Part shown: piece after piece, positions 5,805 to 13,157 of the stretch
How positions within the stretch are numbered: position 1 is the stretch's first letter
Layout: every line of letters begins with the position of its first letter
From: an uncultured Clostridia bacterium
GTDB lineage: Bacteria > Bacillota > Clostridia > UBA1381
NCBI GenBank assembly: GCA_947624165.1
Contig: CANQJC010000001.1
Coordinates: 1 to 64,000 of the forward strand
Length of the DNA: 64,000 bases
Reading direction: 5' to 3'
Notes under the pieces: generated by a model
Seen by the model: the letters and a program-made list of their open reading frames with translations, nothing else
The model's database searches: none
What the model was told of the DNA's origin: nothing
Translations under genes and position numbers: made by a program

Positions 5805-8426
5805 TCAATCGTTTTCTATAAGTCCGTAGAAGGTATTACCTACTGTCTTTCCGAAAATCTGTGTTCCCTCCGTGCTGCCCGAATTTGCCGTTATCGTATA
5901 CGAGCCGCCCGCCGTCATTTCAGGCATTGTCACAAACATCCATTTCCATGAGGTTTTGGGAACAAACGTGAATGTACTGCTTGATGTTGTAATCTGAACG
6001 GGAGTTCCCGCGCTGCCGGAGCTTCCGCTTTTCAGAGCGTAGCCCTGTCCGCTGACGGTCGGAGTTACAGCCATATCGCTTGTACCCGCGCCGATAAGCG
6101 TTCCTCCAGTTACTGTAAAGTAACAGCCGCTTGAATCGCCCATGTCGAAAACTCCGTTGCCGCCGCTTGTGGGGCCGTTTTCAATCACGATGCCGCCGCT
6201 CATTGCAATACTGCCGTTCGAGTCAACGCCGTCGCCGTTTGCTTCAACATAGCACCGCCCGCCTTTGATATACAGCATACCGTAGGGCGACGAGTCGTCG
6301 CCGCCCCAGCCGGGACCCCAGCCGCCTGTGCCGCCGCCCTGATTGCCGCCGGGACCGCCCTGGTTACCGCCGGGACCTACCATCAATTCGAAGTCATTGC
6401 TTGATGAAAGAGTGGCTCCTTCTTGGTAATCGCCCGCCGCGTTGATTCCGTCGTCGCTCGCGACAAGGTATGTCGTGCCGCTGAGCATATTTATAACCGA
6501 GCCTTCGATACCCTCGTAAGAGGTCGTAATATCAATATTAAAATCATCGTCCGAACCGTTTTCCGTACCGAGCGTCAGCGTGTAATCCGCGTGAACTCCG
6601 TCGTCGCCGGTCGCGAGAGTGAAGCTGCCGCCCGTAATCGTGACGTTCCAGTTTGAATGAATACTGTCGTCCGCGCTGTTTATATCAAACGTGCCGCCGC
6701 TTATGTTAAGCTCCGTGTTCGCCTTAATGCCCTTGCAGCTGTCGGCGTCGTCGGATACGGTCGTAGTGTGACCGCCGTTTGTTACAAGGGTAATATTGCC
6801 GCCGGAGATATCAATGTTTCCCGTGGTATAATCCGATTTCGTAACGGTCGTGCCGCTCGTCGTTTCGACAAGAGCCTTGCCGGACTGTATACCGTCGCAC
6901 TTCGCCGCCGCGTCAATAGTTCCCGCGTCAATATCCGCAAGATCATACGCCTTGATGAAATCGCCGCCGGCTGAGCCGCCAAGCGTTCCGTCCGTCATGA
7001 TGAAGTCTCCGCTCGTCGTAATTGCGTCGTCGGACGCGGTAATATTGACCGTGCCGCCCGATATTGTCACAACGCCCGCGACTACCACCGTTTCCGTTGT
7101 TGTATTACCGCTGACCGCGTCCGTCGTTTCTCCCGCCTGTATGCCGTCATAACCGCTTCCGTCGGTTGCGTCCGTGCCTGTCGCTTTTACCGTTATATCA
7201 GCCGTATCGGAAACAGTCACGCTTTCCGTTGCCTTAATGCCGTCCTCGCCGGAGGTAACATTAAGCGTTCCGCCGCTTATCGTAATTTTGCCGTTGACAT
7301 ATTGGTCTTCAACGACCGCGTCATTTTCTATTACCGGCAGATTTACCTCGTTCGCCTTAATGCCCTCAGTGCCGGAGTTGATAGTAATATTGCCGCCCGT
7401 TATCGTGCAGTAATTGTCCGCTTGTATACCGTCGCCTGCGGCGGTAATATCGAACGTACCGCCCGCGATCGTGACATAGCCCTTGTCCGCTTCGATCGCG
7501 CCGGTAGTCAAAATATCCGTGTCGATAGCGTCGGATTTAATGCCGTCGCCGCCTGTGGAGGTTATTTTAACCGTGCCGGTTCTATCGGTAAATTCCACTC
7601 CGTTGTCGCCTTTGACCGCGTTATTTACAGCTGTCACGTCAAGATTCGCGTCCTTTTTGATTTTCATATCCGCGCCGCATACCAAGCCGTTTTTGACGTT
7701 TCCGTTGACCTTCAAAGTACCCGCGCCGCCTATGTCGAGGTCGCGCTTTGAATAGAAGCAGCCCTTCGGGTCTTTTTCTGTAGTGTAATTTGTGTAAGCT
7801 GACGTATCGGTAAATATATTTGTCGTACCGTCCGCGAGCGTTATTTCTATCTTGCCGCCGCCCGCGTTAAACGGCGCACTTTTTGAGCAAGTCACGTTTA
7901 CACCGCGAAGCTCTATATTTACCGCGTCCTTTTTGCCGAGCGCGTCCGATACGACGATTTGACCGTCGTTGAGCGTTCCCTCTATGATATAGTCGCCGAC
8001 CGCCGTTATCGTAACGGTAGTACCTTCAACCGTAACGCCCTCAATACCGTCCGCGTAAATCTCATCTCCGCGCAGATGTATTATTCCGTCATTTTCGGGC
8101 GGTGTTCCCGCATAATCCGTTTTGCCGAAAAGCGGTTTTTGGTCGTCGTTCCATACGTAAATAGAACCGCTGTAAAAGCCGTTAAGCACCGCCGTGTAAC
8201 TCTCGCCCGAAACAGCGTTGTCTATATGATAAGCGACTGCTTTTTGAAGCGTTGTTCCGCTATACTCCGCGCCTATCACATATATCCCGCCGCTCTCCGG
8301 CGCGGTGAACGATACCGAAAGCCCCGTTTCCGTTTCCGTAACGCTGACGTCGGCATTATCAGCCAGCGCGGTAATACCGAATATCACCATAACCGCGATT
8401 AAAATTGATAAAAAATTCTTTTTCAT
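5805..8426 (-). CDS. Cthe_2159-like beta-helix carbohydrate-binding surface protein
   Basis: An 873-residue secreted protein with a signal peptide (KKNFLSILIAVMVIFGITALA) followed by a carbohydrate-binding domain of the type known from Clostridium thermocellum Cthe_2159, a parallel beta-helix reported to bind polygalacturonate and cellulose. The body is built of short turns ending in DGI or EGI plus A/K, such as ITAAGDGIQADN and VTSGEDGIKATE, usually led by a GG-[TS]-[FLV] strand. A Gly-rich linker (GGNQGGPGGNQGG, then GGWGPGWGG) interrupts the C-terminal third. The start at 8426 follows GGGGGA; the longer frame begins at 8441 without support. No sortase motif is visible. The gene has its own unusual promoter at 8486-8531. 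Given the galacturonate genes at 48-53 kb, a role in pectin binding is plausible but inferred. Confidence 0.85.
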   Translation of the reverse strand: MKKNFLSILIAVMVIFGITALADNADVSVTETETGLSVSFTAPESGGIYVIGAEYSGTTLQKAVAYHIDNAVSGESYTAVLNGFYSGSIYVWNDDQKPLFGKTDYAGTPPENDGIIHLRGDEIYADGIEGVTVEGTTVTITAVGDYIIEGTLNDGQIVVSDALGKKDAVNIELRGVNVTCSKSAPFNAGGGKIEITLADGTTNIFTDTSAYTNYTTEKDPKGCFYSKRDLDIGGAGTLKVNGNVKNGLVCGADMKIKKDANLDVTAVNNAVKGDNGVEFTDRTGTVKITSTGGDGIKSDAIDTDILTTGAIEADKGYVTIAGGTFDITAAGDGIQADNYCTITGGNITINSGTEGIKANEVNLPVIENDAVVEDQYVNGKITISGGTLNVTSGEDGIKATESVTVSDTADITVKATGTDATDGSGYDGIQAGETTDAVSGNTTTETVVVAGVVTISGGTVNITASDDAITTSGDFIMTDGTLGGSAGGDFIKAYDLADIDAGTIDAAAKCDGIQSGKALVETTSGTTVTKSDYTTGNIDISGGNITLVTNGGHTTTVSDDADSCKGIKANTELNISGGTFDINSADDSIHSNWNVTITGGSFTLATGDDGVHADYTLTLGTENGSDDDFNIDITTSYEGIEGSVINMLSGTTYLVASDDGINAAGDYQEGATLSSSNDFELMVGPGGNQGGPGGNQGGGTGGWGPGWGGDDSSPYGMLYIKGGRCYVEANGDGVDSNGSIAMSGGIVIENGPTSGGNGVFDMGDSSGCYFTVTGGTLIGAGTSDMAVTPTVSGQGYALKSGSSGSAGTPVQITTSSSTFTFVPKTSWKWMFVTMPEMTAGGSYTITANSGSTEGTQIFGKTVGNTFYGLIEND

Positions 8427-8485
8427 ACAGTTCCCCCACATCTCAAATGTTTTTATTTTGTGTCTGCCTTACCGGCTTCCCGAAT

Positions 8486-8531
8486 AATATAGCACACATT
8501 CCTTAAAATATCCTTAAAAATATTCTTAATT
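8486..8531 (-). promoter_or_regulatory. Extended -10 promoter with three tandem CCTTAA repeats
   Basis: On the minus strand TGCTATATT (8486-8494) is an extended -10. No good -35 exists; instead the region holds direct repeats CCTTAAAA at 8501-8508, CCTTAAAA at 8512-8519 and TCTTAATT at 8524-8531, 11 and 12 bases apart. Repeats at one-turn spacing across the -35 are typical of OmpR/PhoB-type activator sites. It drives the beta-helix gene starting at 8426. Confidence 0.55.
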
Positions 8532-8582
8532 TTTATGAAATATTTGGTTTTGCCTTGTGATTTATAATTACGGGAATCTTGC

Positions 8583-8629
8583 ATAAAAATATGAGCCGAC
8601 GCAACGCATTTTCATGCATCGGTCAGCTC
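8583..8629 (-). terminator. Terminator of the DUF2975-HTH-VanZ operon
   Basis: On the minus strand a stem of about 15 pairs, with G-T pairs and one bulge, joins sequences at 8615-8629 and 8593-8608. It is followed by TATTTTT. It lies 16 bases after the VanZ stop codon. Confidence 0.7.
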
Positions 8630-8644
8630 CTTTTATGTTACTTG

Positions 8645-9046
8645 TTATTCCCGCTTGATCGATAAAACGGCACCCGATAACGTCCCGACGGTATTAGGTA
8701 TCAAATCGTCGATTTCAAATACTCCCGTGCCGAAAATAAACTGCATCGTTTCTATGCAAAGAGAAAGCAGAAGCCCGAGCAGCATAGTTTTTGCAGCCGT
8801 TATGCCCGTTATCCGTCTTAATAAAAATCCAAACGGCGCAAACCAAAGTATATTTCCGAAAAACAGATAAATAAACGCGCGCTTGTCCGCGATAAACACG
8901 TTAACCAGATCCGCAAACGGAACGAGATTTATTTCACTGCCGGAAAAGGCGTTTGAAAAATCAAATCCGCTGCGAAATACCGTTATACGCAGCAGCACGG
9001 CGAGGTATGCTATAAAAATTATAATTAAAATTACTTTCTTTTTCAT
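8645..9046 (-). CDS. VanZ-like membrane protein
   Basis: A 133-residue protein with four predicted membrane helices matching the VanZ family: an N-terminal helix, the loop EINLVPFADL, then NILWFAPFGFLLR, the ETMQFIFGTGVFEIDDLIPNTVG signature in two parts, and a short C-terminal helix. VanZ of Tn1546 gives low-level teicoplanin resistance, but most chromosomal homologues have no known role, and resistance should not be assumed. Its ATG overlaps the stop of the upstream gene by four bases (ATGA), which implies translational coupling. It is the last gene of a four-gene minus-strand operon and is followed by a terminator. Confidence 0.85.
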   Translation of the reverse strand: MKKKVILIIIFIAYLAVLLRITVFRSGFDFSNAFSGSEINLVPFADLVNVFIADKRAFIYLFFGNILWFAPFGFLLRRITGITAAKTMLLGLLLSLCIETMQFIFGTGVFEIDDLIPNTVGTLSGAVLSIKRE

Positions 9047-9477
9047 CTTTTTTCATTTCTTTCACGCATCTTAAATCTTACAGCCCTGACAATAAACAGT
9101 AAGCCGATGCCGAGCAAAGCGGAAACGATCAATATAATCATTAACATAATCGCCGCAAGCCCTTCGCCCGCCGCCATTTCCTCGCCGGGGAACAGTGCTT
9201 GAAAAGCGCGTCGATATATTCCTAATGTACAAATCAGCACGGCAATTATAAATCCCGATATGATATATATCAGACTGGATACCGTTTGCTTTTCGTAGGT
9301 GTCGGCGTAAAAGCAGACAATGATGCTGAGAATATAAATGAGCGGGCATAGAAAATAAAATATGAAATTACCAAATGGGTACACGTCAGTCACCCAAACA
9401 AAAATATTCATCAATAAATTTATGACATTATGTGCCGCCGCGAGCGCGATGCCTTTTATTATGCTTTTTGCGTACAT
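9043..9477 (-). CDS. Small membrane protein of unknown function
   Basis: A 144-residue protein with four hydrophobic segments and a basic C-terminus (RFKMRERNEKR). I do not recognise the family. The start at 9477 is used because GGGAGGGG precedes it by five bases on the minus strand; a frame extending to 9534 would overlap the HTH gene. The ATG lies two bases after the HTH stop, and the 3' end overlaps VanZ by four bases, so this gene sits inside a tightly coupled operon. Its position suggests a function linked to the DUF2975 protein and the regulator. Confidence 0.7.
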   Translation of the reverse strand: MYAKSIIKGIALAAAHNVINLLMNIFVWVTDVYPFGNFIFYFLCPLIYILSIIVCFYADTYEKQTVSSLIYIISGFIIAVLICTLGIYRRAFQALFPGEEMAAGEGLAAIMLMIILIVSALLGIGLLFIVRAVRFKMRERNEKR

Positions 9478-9479
9478 CT

Positions 9480-9686
9480 CTACCCCTCCCGATATTCCAG
9501 TATATCCGCGGGCTGACAGTCGAGGATCTTGCATATTTGCTCCAGCGTGGAAAACCGCACCGCTTTCGCTTTGTTGTTTTTCAGTATCGACAAATTTGCC
9601 GGCGTGATTTCCATTTTTTCAGCCAGCTCCATAAGCCCGATTTTGCGTTTCGCCATCATTACGTCGAGATTTACTATTATAGGCAT
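9480..9686 (-). CDS. Cro/C1-type HTH transcriptional regulator (YozG-like)
   Basis: A 68-residue DNA-binding protein consisting almost entirely of one helix-turn-helix domain. The recognisable core is IGLMELAEKMEITPANLSIL followed by LEQICKILDCQPADILEY, the classic arrangement of the small YozG-like regulators that are usually paired with DUF2975 membrane proteins. The start at 9686 follows AAAGGAG by five bases; a longer frame to 9701 lacks support. It probably regulates its own operon by binding the palindromic repeats at 10316-10351, since these overlap the operon promoter. That regulation is inference. Confidence 0.88.
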   Translation of the reverse strand: MPIIVNLDVMMAKRKIGLMELAEKMEITPANLSILKNNKAKAVRFSTLEQICKILDCQPADILEYREG

Positions 9687-9807
9687 AAATACTCCTTTCA
9701 AAGCTTAGAAGAAAATCGTTCGGATTGTCGTTTTGCAGCGCGGGTGCTGTACTGAATGTACCGCCCCGTGCAAAAAAGCGGCAAGACGGGCGATTTTATT
9801 CAAGCTT

Positions 9808-10257
9808 TCACACCGTCCAATCGTTTTCTTCTTTATACGCTACCGCCTGCCGAAATAAGCCTTCCAGCACAAGACAGAACAGCGCGCCCATCGAGAACAC
9901 TATTGCTATTACCACCGACGCCCATGTAAAGAGCAAAACGCATTTTACCGCGTAAACAGCTGTAATAACCGCGCAGGCAGCCGCTATCCTTCGCAGGCAG
10001 TCGGCGTTTTTCATTACAAAGGGATCGTTTCCGACGAGCGTCCTGAACATCCGCCGCATATTAAACAATATATACACCGAAGCTGCTCCCGAAATAAACA
10101 GCATAGCCGCGAATATAATACTGCCGCGCGTATCGTAGCCGTAGAAACCGCCGATAAACTTTGTCAGAAACGGAACTGCCGCCGTACACAGTATGCCGCC
10201 GAAAAACATTATGTCAATAATAATCTTGGTCGCGCGGTTTATAAAATTGCTATTCAT
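9808..10257 (-). CDS. DUF2975 domain membrane protein
   Basis: A 149-residue membrane protein with four hydrophobic segments. The sequence LRRMFRTLVGNDPFVMKNADCLRR (given here as two motifs, FRTLVGNDPF and NADCLRRIA) is the conserved cytoplasmic loop of the DUF2975 family. These proteins are generally encoded next to a small HTH regulator, as here, and their role is unknown; a membrane-bound partner that controls the regulator is one possibility. It is the first gene of the operon, 39 bases downstream of a near-consensus promoter core. A 121-base gap separates it from the HTH gene. Confidence 0.87.
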   Translation of the reverse strand: MNSNFINRATKIIIDIMFFGGILCTAAVPFLTKFIGGFYGYDTRGSIIFAAMLFISGAASVYILFNMRRMFRTLVGNDPFVMKNADCLRRIAAACAVITAVYAVKCVLLFTWASVVIAIVFSMGALFCLVLEGLFRQAVAYKEENDWTV

Positions 10258-10289
10258 TTTATCACTGTCCTTTCTTTATTTATATTTGC

Positions 10290-10318
10290 AGTATATCATA
10301 TAGTTTTACAAATGTCAA
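10290..10318 (-). promoter_or_regulatory. Near-consensus promoter of the DUF2975 operon
   Basis: On the minus strand TTGACA (10318-10313) is followed after exactly 17 bases by TATACT (10295-10290). The -35 overlaps one of two palindromic repeats, suggesting repression. Confidence 0.85.
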
Positions 10319-10351
10319 TAAATATTTATCGAAAAACAATAAATATTTATT
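10316..10351. promoter_or_regulatory. Two direct copies of a palindromic operator
   Basis: CAATAAATATTTATC (10316-10330) and CAATAAATATTTATT (10337-10351) are direct repeats 21 bases apart, two helical turns. Each is itself a dyad around AAATATTT. The first covers the -35 of the DUF2975 promoter. The likely ligand is the HTH protein encoded at 9480-9686, by inference. Confidence 0.65.
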
Positions 10352-10409
10352 GCGGTGAGTTGGAAACGTGGATCCGAACGCACCACGTTCCTGTTTTTGC
10401 GGTAAGAGA

Positions 10410-10439
10410 TTGAAAAAAATTGGCGATTTGTGGTATAAT
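10410..10439 (+). promoter_or_regulatory. Promoter for the GNAT gene at 10488
   Basis: TTGAAA (10410-10415) and TATAAT (10434-10439) with an 18-base spacer. The segment TTGGCGATTTGTGGTATAAT differs in one base from the copy at 4592-4611. Confidence 0.75.
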
Positions 10440-10487
10440 GATTTTGTAATTGAGCAGAGCAAAAAATCGGAAGTTGTGGAGATAATC

Positions 10488-10961
10488 ATGGACTACACAA
10501 TCAGGGAAATAGAGAAGGAAGAATATAGCATACTTAAAGATTTTCTGTACGAAGCCATTTTCGTGCCGGAAGGGATATCGGTGCCGTCCAAATCCATTAT
10601 CAAACAGCCCGAGCTGCAAGTGTATATAGTCGATTTTGGAAAGAAAAAGGATGATATAGGACTGCTTGCGGAAGTGAATGGCAAGGTTGTCGGTGCTGCT
10701 TGGGTACGCATTATGGACGATTATGGGCATATTGATGACGATACGCCCTCCTTTGCCATTTCCTTATACAAGGAATATCGCGGCTTTGGTATAGGAACTG
10801 CTCTAATGAATGAAATGCTCCGAACTTTGAAAATCAGAGGGTACAAACAAGCATCGCTTTCGGTTCAAAAAGAAAATTATGCGGTAAAAATGTATCTGAA
10901 ATGTGGATTTGAAATTGTGGACGAAAACGAGGAAGAATATATTATGCTTTGTCGTTTGTGA
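10488..10961 (+). CDS. GNAT family N-acetyltransferase
   Basis: A 157-residue acyl-CoA N-acyltransferase. The acetyl-CoA binding loop is YRGFGIGTALM, matching the R/Q-x-x-G-x-G/A signature at about residues 97-107, and it is followed by the typical ASLSVQKENYAVKMYLKCGF stretch of the last strand and helix. The substrate is not predictable. The start at 10488 is taken because GTGGAG lies 7 bases upstream and the sequence MDYTIREI is a standard GNAT beginning; an in-frame start at 10368 would cover the promoter. It stands alone between a divergent operon and the EFR1 gene. Confidence 0.9.
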   Translation: MDYTIREIEKEEYSILKDFLYEAIFVPEGISVPSKSIIKQPELQVYIVDFGKKKDDIGLLAEVNGKVVGAAWVRIMDDYGHIDDDTPSFAISLYKEYRGFGIGTALMNEMLRTLKIRGYKQASLSVQKENYAVKMYLKCGFEIVDENEEEYIMLCRL

Positions 10962-11032
10962 TATAAACTACCTGCTTGCCAGGAAGCTAATTGAAATAAT
11001 ATGACAAATCAGTCTTTATAGGAGAGAAAAAC

Positions 11033-11797
11033 ATGATTGGAATATATCTAAGCGGGACGGGGAACACAAAGCATTGTGTTGAAAAAATAGTCGGGCTGTT
11101 GGACAAGACTGCGGCAGCGTTGCCTTTGGAAGCCGCGGATATTGTTGAGCAAATAAAAAACAACGATACGATAATATTCGGTTATCCGACGCAATTTTCA
11201 AACGCGCCGTACATGGTCAGAGACTTTATCAAGGAAAACCGTTCTATTTGGAAAAACAAGAAAATATTATGCGTTGCCACAATGGGTGCCTTCAGCGGCG
11301 ACGGCGCGGGCTGCGCTGCAAGACTTCTCAAAAAGTACGGCGCGACGATTCTGGGCGGCTTGCATATTAAAATGCCGGATTCCGTCTGCGACAGCAAGCT
11401 CCTGAAAAAAAGCATAGAGCAAAACAGGGAAATAATCATACAAGCCGATAAAAAGATAGAGTCCGTTGCGAAGCAAATCGGGCAGGGGAAATACCCCAAG
11501 GACGGCATAACATGGATTTCTCATATGGCGGGTCTTTTCGGACAGCGGCTTTGGTTTTACAAAACGACGGCGGGCTATACCGACAAGCTGAAAATAAGCA
11601 CCGACTGTGTGGGCTGCGGTTTATGCGCGTCGCTTTGCCCGATGAAAAATATTTCCGTCAAGAACGACCGCGCTGTCGCGGGCGGCAAATGTACAATGTG
11701 TTACCGCTGTATAAGCCGCTGCCCGCAAAAAGCCGTTACGCTTTTGGGCGATGCGGTCGTGGAACAATGCCGATATGACAGATATATCGGCGCGTAG
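11033..11797 (+). CDS. EFR1 family ferredoxin flavoprotein
   Basis: A 254-residue electron carrier with an N-terminal flavodoxin-like domain and a C-terminal pair of 4Fe-4S sites. SGTGNTKHC near residue 7 is the FMN-binding loop. The clusters are C192-x2-C195-x2-C198-x3-C202 and C220-x2-C223-x2-C226-x3-C230, both complete, so it should hold two [4Fe-4S] centres. EFR1-type proteins are common in anaerobic Firmicutes and probably link FMN and ferredoxin-level redox chemistry; physiological partners are unknown. GGAGAG upstream fits the ATG at 11033. It supports an anaerobic lifestyle for the host. Confidence 0.92.
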   Translation: MIGIYLSGTGNTKHCVEKIVGLLDKTAAALPLEAADIVEQIKNNDTIIFGYPTQFSNAPYMVRDFIKENRSIWKNKKILCVATMGAFSGDGAGCAARLLKKYGATILGGLHIKMPDSVCDSKLLKKSIEQNREIIIQADKKIESVAKQIGQGKYPKDGITWISHMAGLFGQRLWFYKTTAGYTDKLKISTDCVGCGLCASLCPMKNISVKNDRAVAGGKCTMCYRCISRCPQKAVTLLGDAVVEQCRYDRYIGA

Positions 11798-11812
11798 CCT
11801 GACAGGCGGTCT

Positions 11813-13078
11813 TTATTCTCTCCACGGCAGCCGCACGTCAGGCATTTCAAGCTTCATCACGTCGCGGAGATCGTAGGTGATACCGTTTTCATCCAATTCA
11901 TTCAAAAACGCATTGACATACATCGGATCCGCGAAGGGCTGGATAAAATCCATGGTAAATTTACCGCTCACGGCAGATATTTCGATAACGATAGTGTCAC
12001 CCGTACCGCGCGTCCACAGCCTGAAATCGCGGATATATTTTTCCGCTTCCTTGTAGTTCAGTTTGCCTACGTAGCTTACGGTAGCCGAAGTGAAGTCCTT
12101 TGTCATTTCGTCTATTGCCTGCGCTGCGGCGATACGTTCGGGGTCTGTCTGCTTGGACAGGATCAATTGAGTAATACCGTTCTGGTTTGCCAAGCCCTCG
12201 AGGACCTTTTCGTCCGTCGTCTGGGCAAAGACAGTCTCGCGGTAAGCCGCCGCCTGACGCTCCAAAGGCAATTTTTGTATATTCTCATCATAATCCAGGA
12301 ACGCGGCTCCCACAAGACACTGATGCGCGAGAGGTACCCTCAGGGCGTTACGTTGATTGACCGCAACCGTGATACGTATCACATCGGGGTCGTCAGGGAA
12401 TAAGCGATGGAGCGCGCGGCTTAGGAAAAGAGAAACCATGGTCGCCGGACTGCCGTTATTTTTAACGTTGAAATCCATAAACTCGCTCTCGGCAATTGCA
12501 ATACTGTAAACGGTCGGCTGCTTATCCTCCTCCAGACCCGCCGCTTTTACGGGATTCATGGCTTTTGCCATTTGACCGCCCGCAGGTATGGGAAGGTTTG
12601 TCAGCTTGGCGACGGGATCGTTCCATTCTTCCTCGGAAATCACATCGCCGACAAGACGAACGCCCTCCTTAGGCAATTCCACGCCGTATCTTTCCGAAAC
12701 ATAATAGTACAGAAAAGTGCGGACGACTTCGTAAGCTCCCGTTCCGTCCGTTATCGCATGAGAAATGTCAATAACTATCAAATTGTCGGAATAGGAAAAG
12801 GAAACGAAATGATAATTCGTATCCGAAGTGTTAAGCTTTGGCGCGGTCAGGGAGTGGCTGACAACTATCGGACGCTCGTTGTGCGCCAGATAATATTCTC
12901 CGTCCTTCTTCAGCTCCACGCAGAAATACGGATACCGTTTCATCGTTTGTTCCGCAGCGTGCCGCATGGAGAATTCGTCAATTAAATCGCGCATACGTAT
13001 GCGCAGATGCATCATGTGGGACTGTCCCCAGTTTAATGAATATAGCGTGCGCCATTCCGTAAAAAGCTTCTGATCCAT
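11813..13078 (-). CDS. Condensation-domain-fold acyltransferase (alcohol acetyltransferase/PapA-like)
   Basis: A 421-residue protein of the chloramphenicol acetyltransferase/condensation superfamily. The catalytic HxxxDG motif is HAITDG (His107, Asp111, Gly112), and a later QRNALRVPL segment fits the second half of the two-domain fold. Proteins of this type transfer acyl groups to alcohols or amines or act in polyketide and lipid assembly, but there is no carrier protein or synthetase nearby, so the acceptor is unknown. The gene has its own promoter at 13113-13141 and is convergent with EFR1, 15 bases away. The ATG at 13078 has only a modest GGAG upstream. Confidence 0.8.
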   Translation of the reverse strand: MDQKLFTEWRTLYSLNWGQSHMMHLRIRMRDLIDEFSMRHAAEQTMKRYPYFCVELKKDGEYYLAHNERPIVVSHSLTAPKLNTSDTNYHFVSFSYSDNLIVIDISHAITDGTGAYEVVRTFLYYYVSERYGVELPKEGVRLVGDVISEEEWNDPVAKLTNLPIPAGGQMAKAMNPVKAAGLEEDKQPTVYSIAIAESEFMDFNVKNNGSPATMVSLFLSRALHRLFPDDPDVIRITVAVNQRNALRVPLAHQCLVGAAFLDYDENIQKLPLERQAAAYRETVFAQTTDEKVLEGLANQNGITQLILSKQTDPERIAAAQAIDEMTKDFTSATVSYVGKLNYKEAEKYIRDFRLWTRGTGDTIVIEISAVSGKFTMDFIQPFADPMYVNAFLNELDENGITYDLRDVMKLEMPDVRLPWRE

Positions 13079-13112
13079 CTTCTACACTCCAATCAGTCAA
13101 AGGTTTGATAAT

Positions 13113-13141
13113 ATTATATTTCTCTCAGAAGATAAAGTCAA
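13113..13141 (-). promoter_or_regulatory. Promoter of the acyltransferase gene
   Basis: Minus strand TTGACT (13141-13136), 17 bases, TATAAT (13118-13113), placed in the short gap between the GLUG protein gene and the acyltransferase gene. Confidence 0.8.
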
Positions 13142-13157
13142 CAGCTGCCGCTCGCTT

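Noticed and set aside
6180-7760. Regular repeats suggesting a CRISPR array or satellite
   Set aside because: They are coding repeats (beta-helix turns) in one continuous frame, with varying unit length and no spacers.
8645-9046. Glycopeptide resistance through VanZ
   Set aside because: VanZ-like proteins are common without resistance and no vanHAX or vanRS genes are nearby.
10316-10352. AT-rich hairpins as a terminator between divergent genes
   Set aside because: They lie upstream of two divergent genes and overlap a -35 element, so an operator is the better reading.
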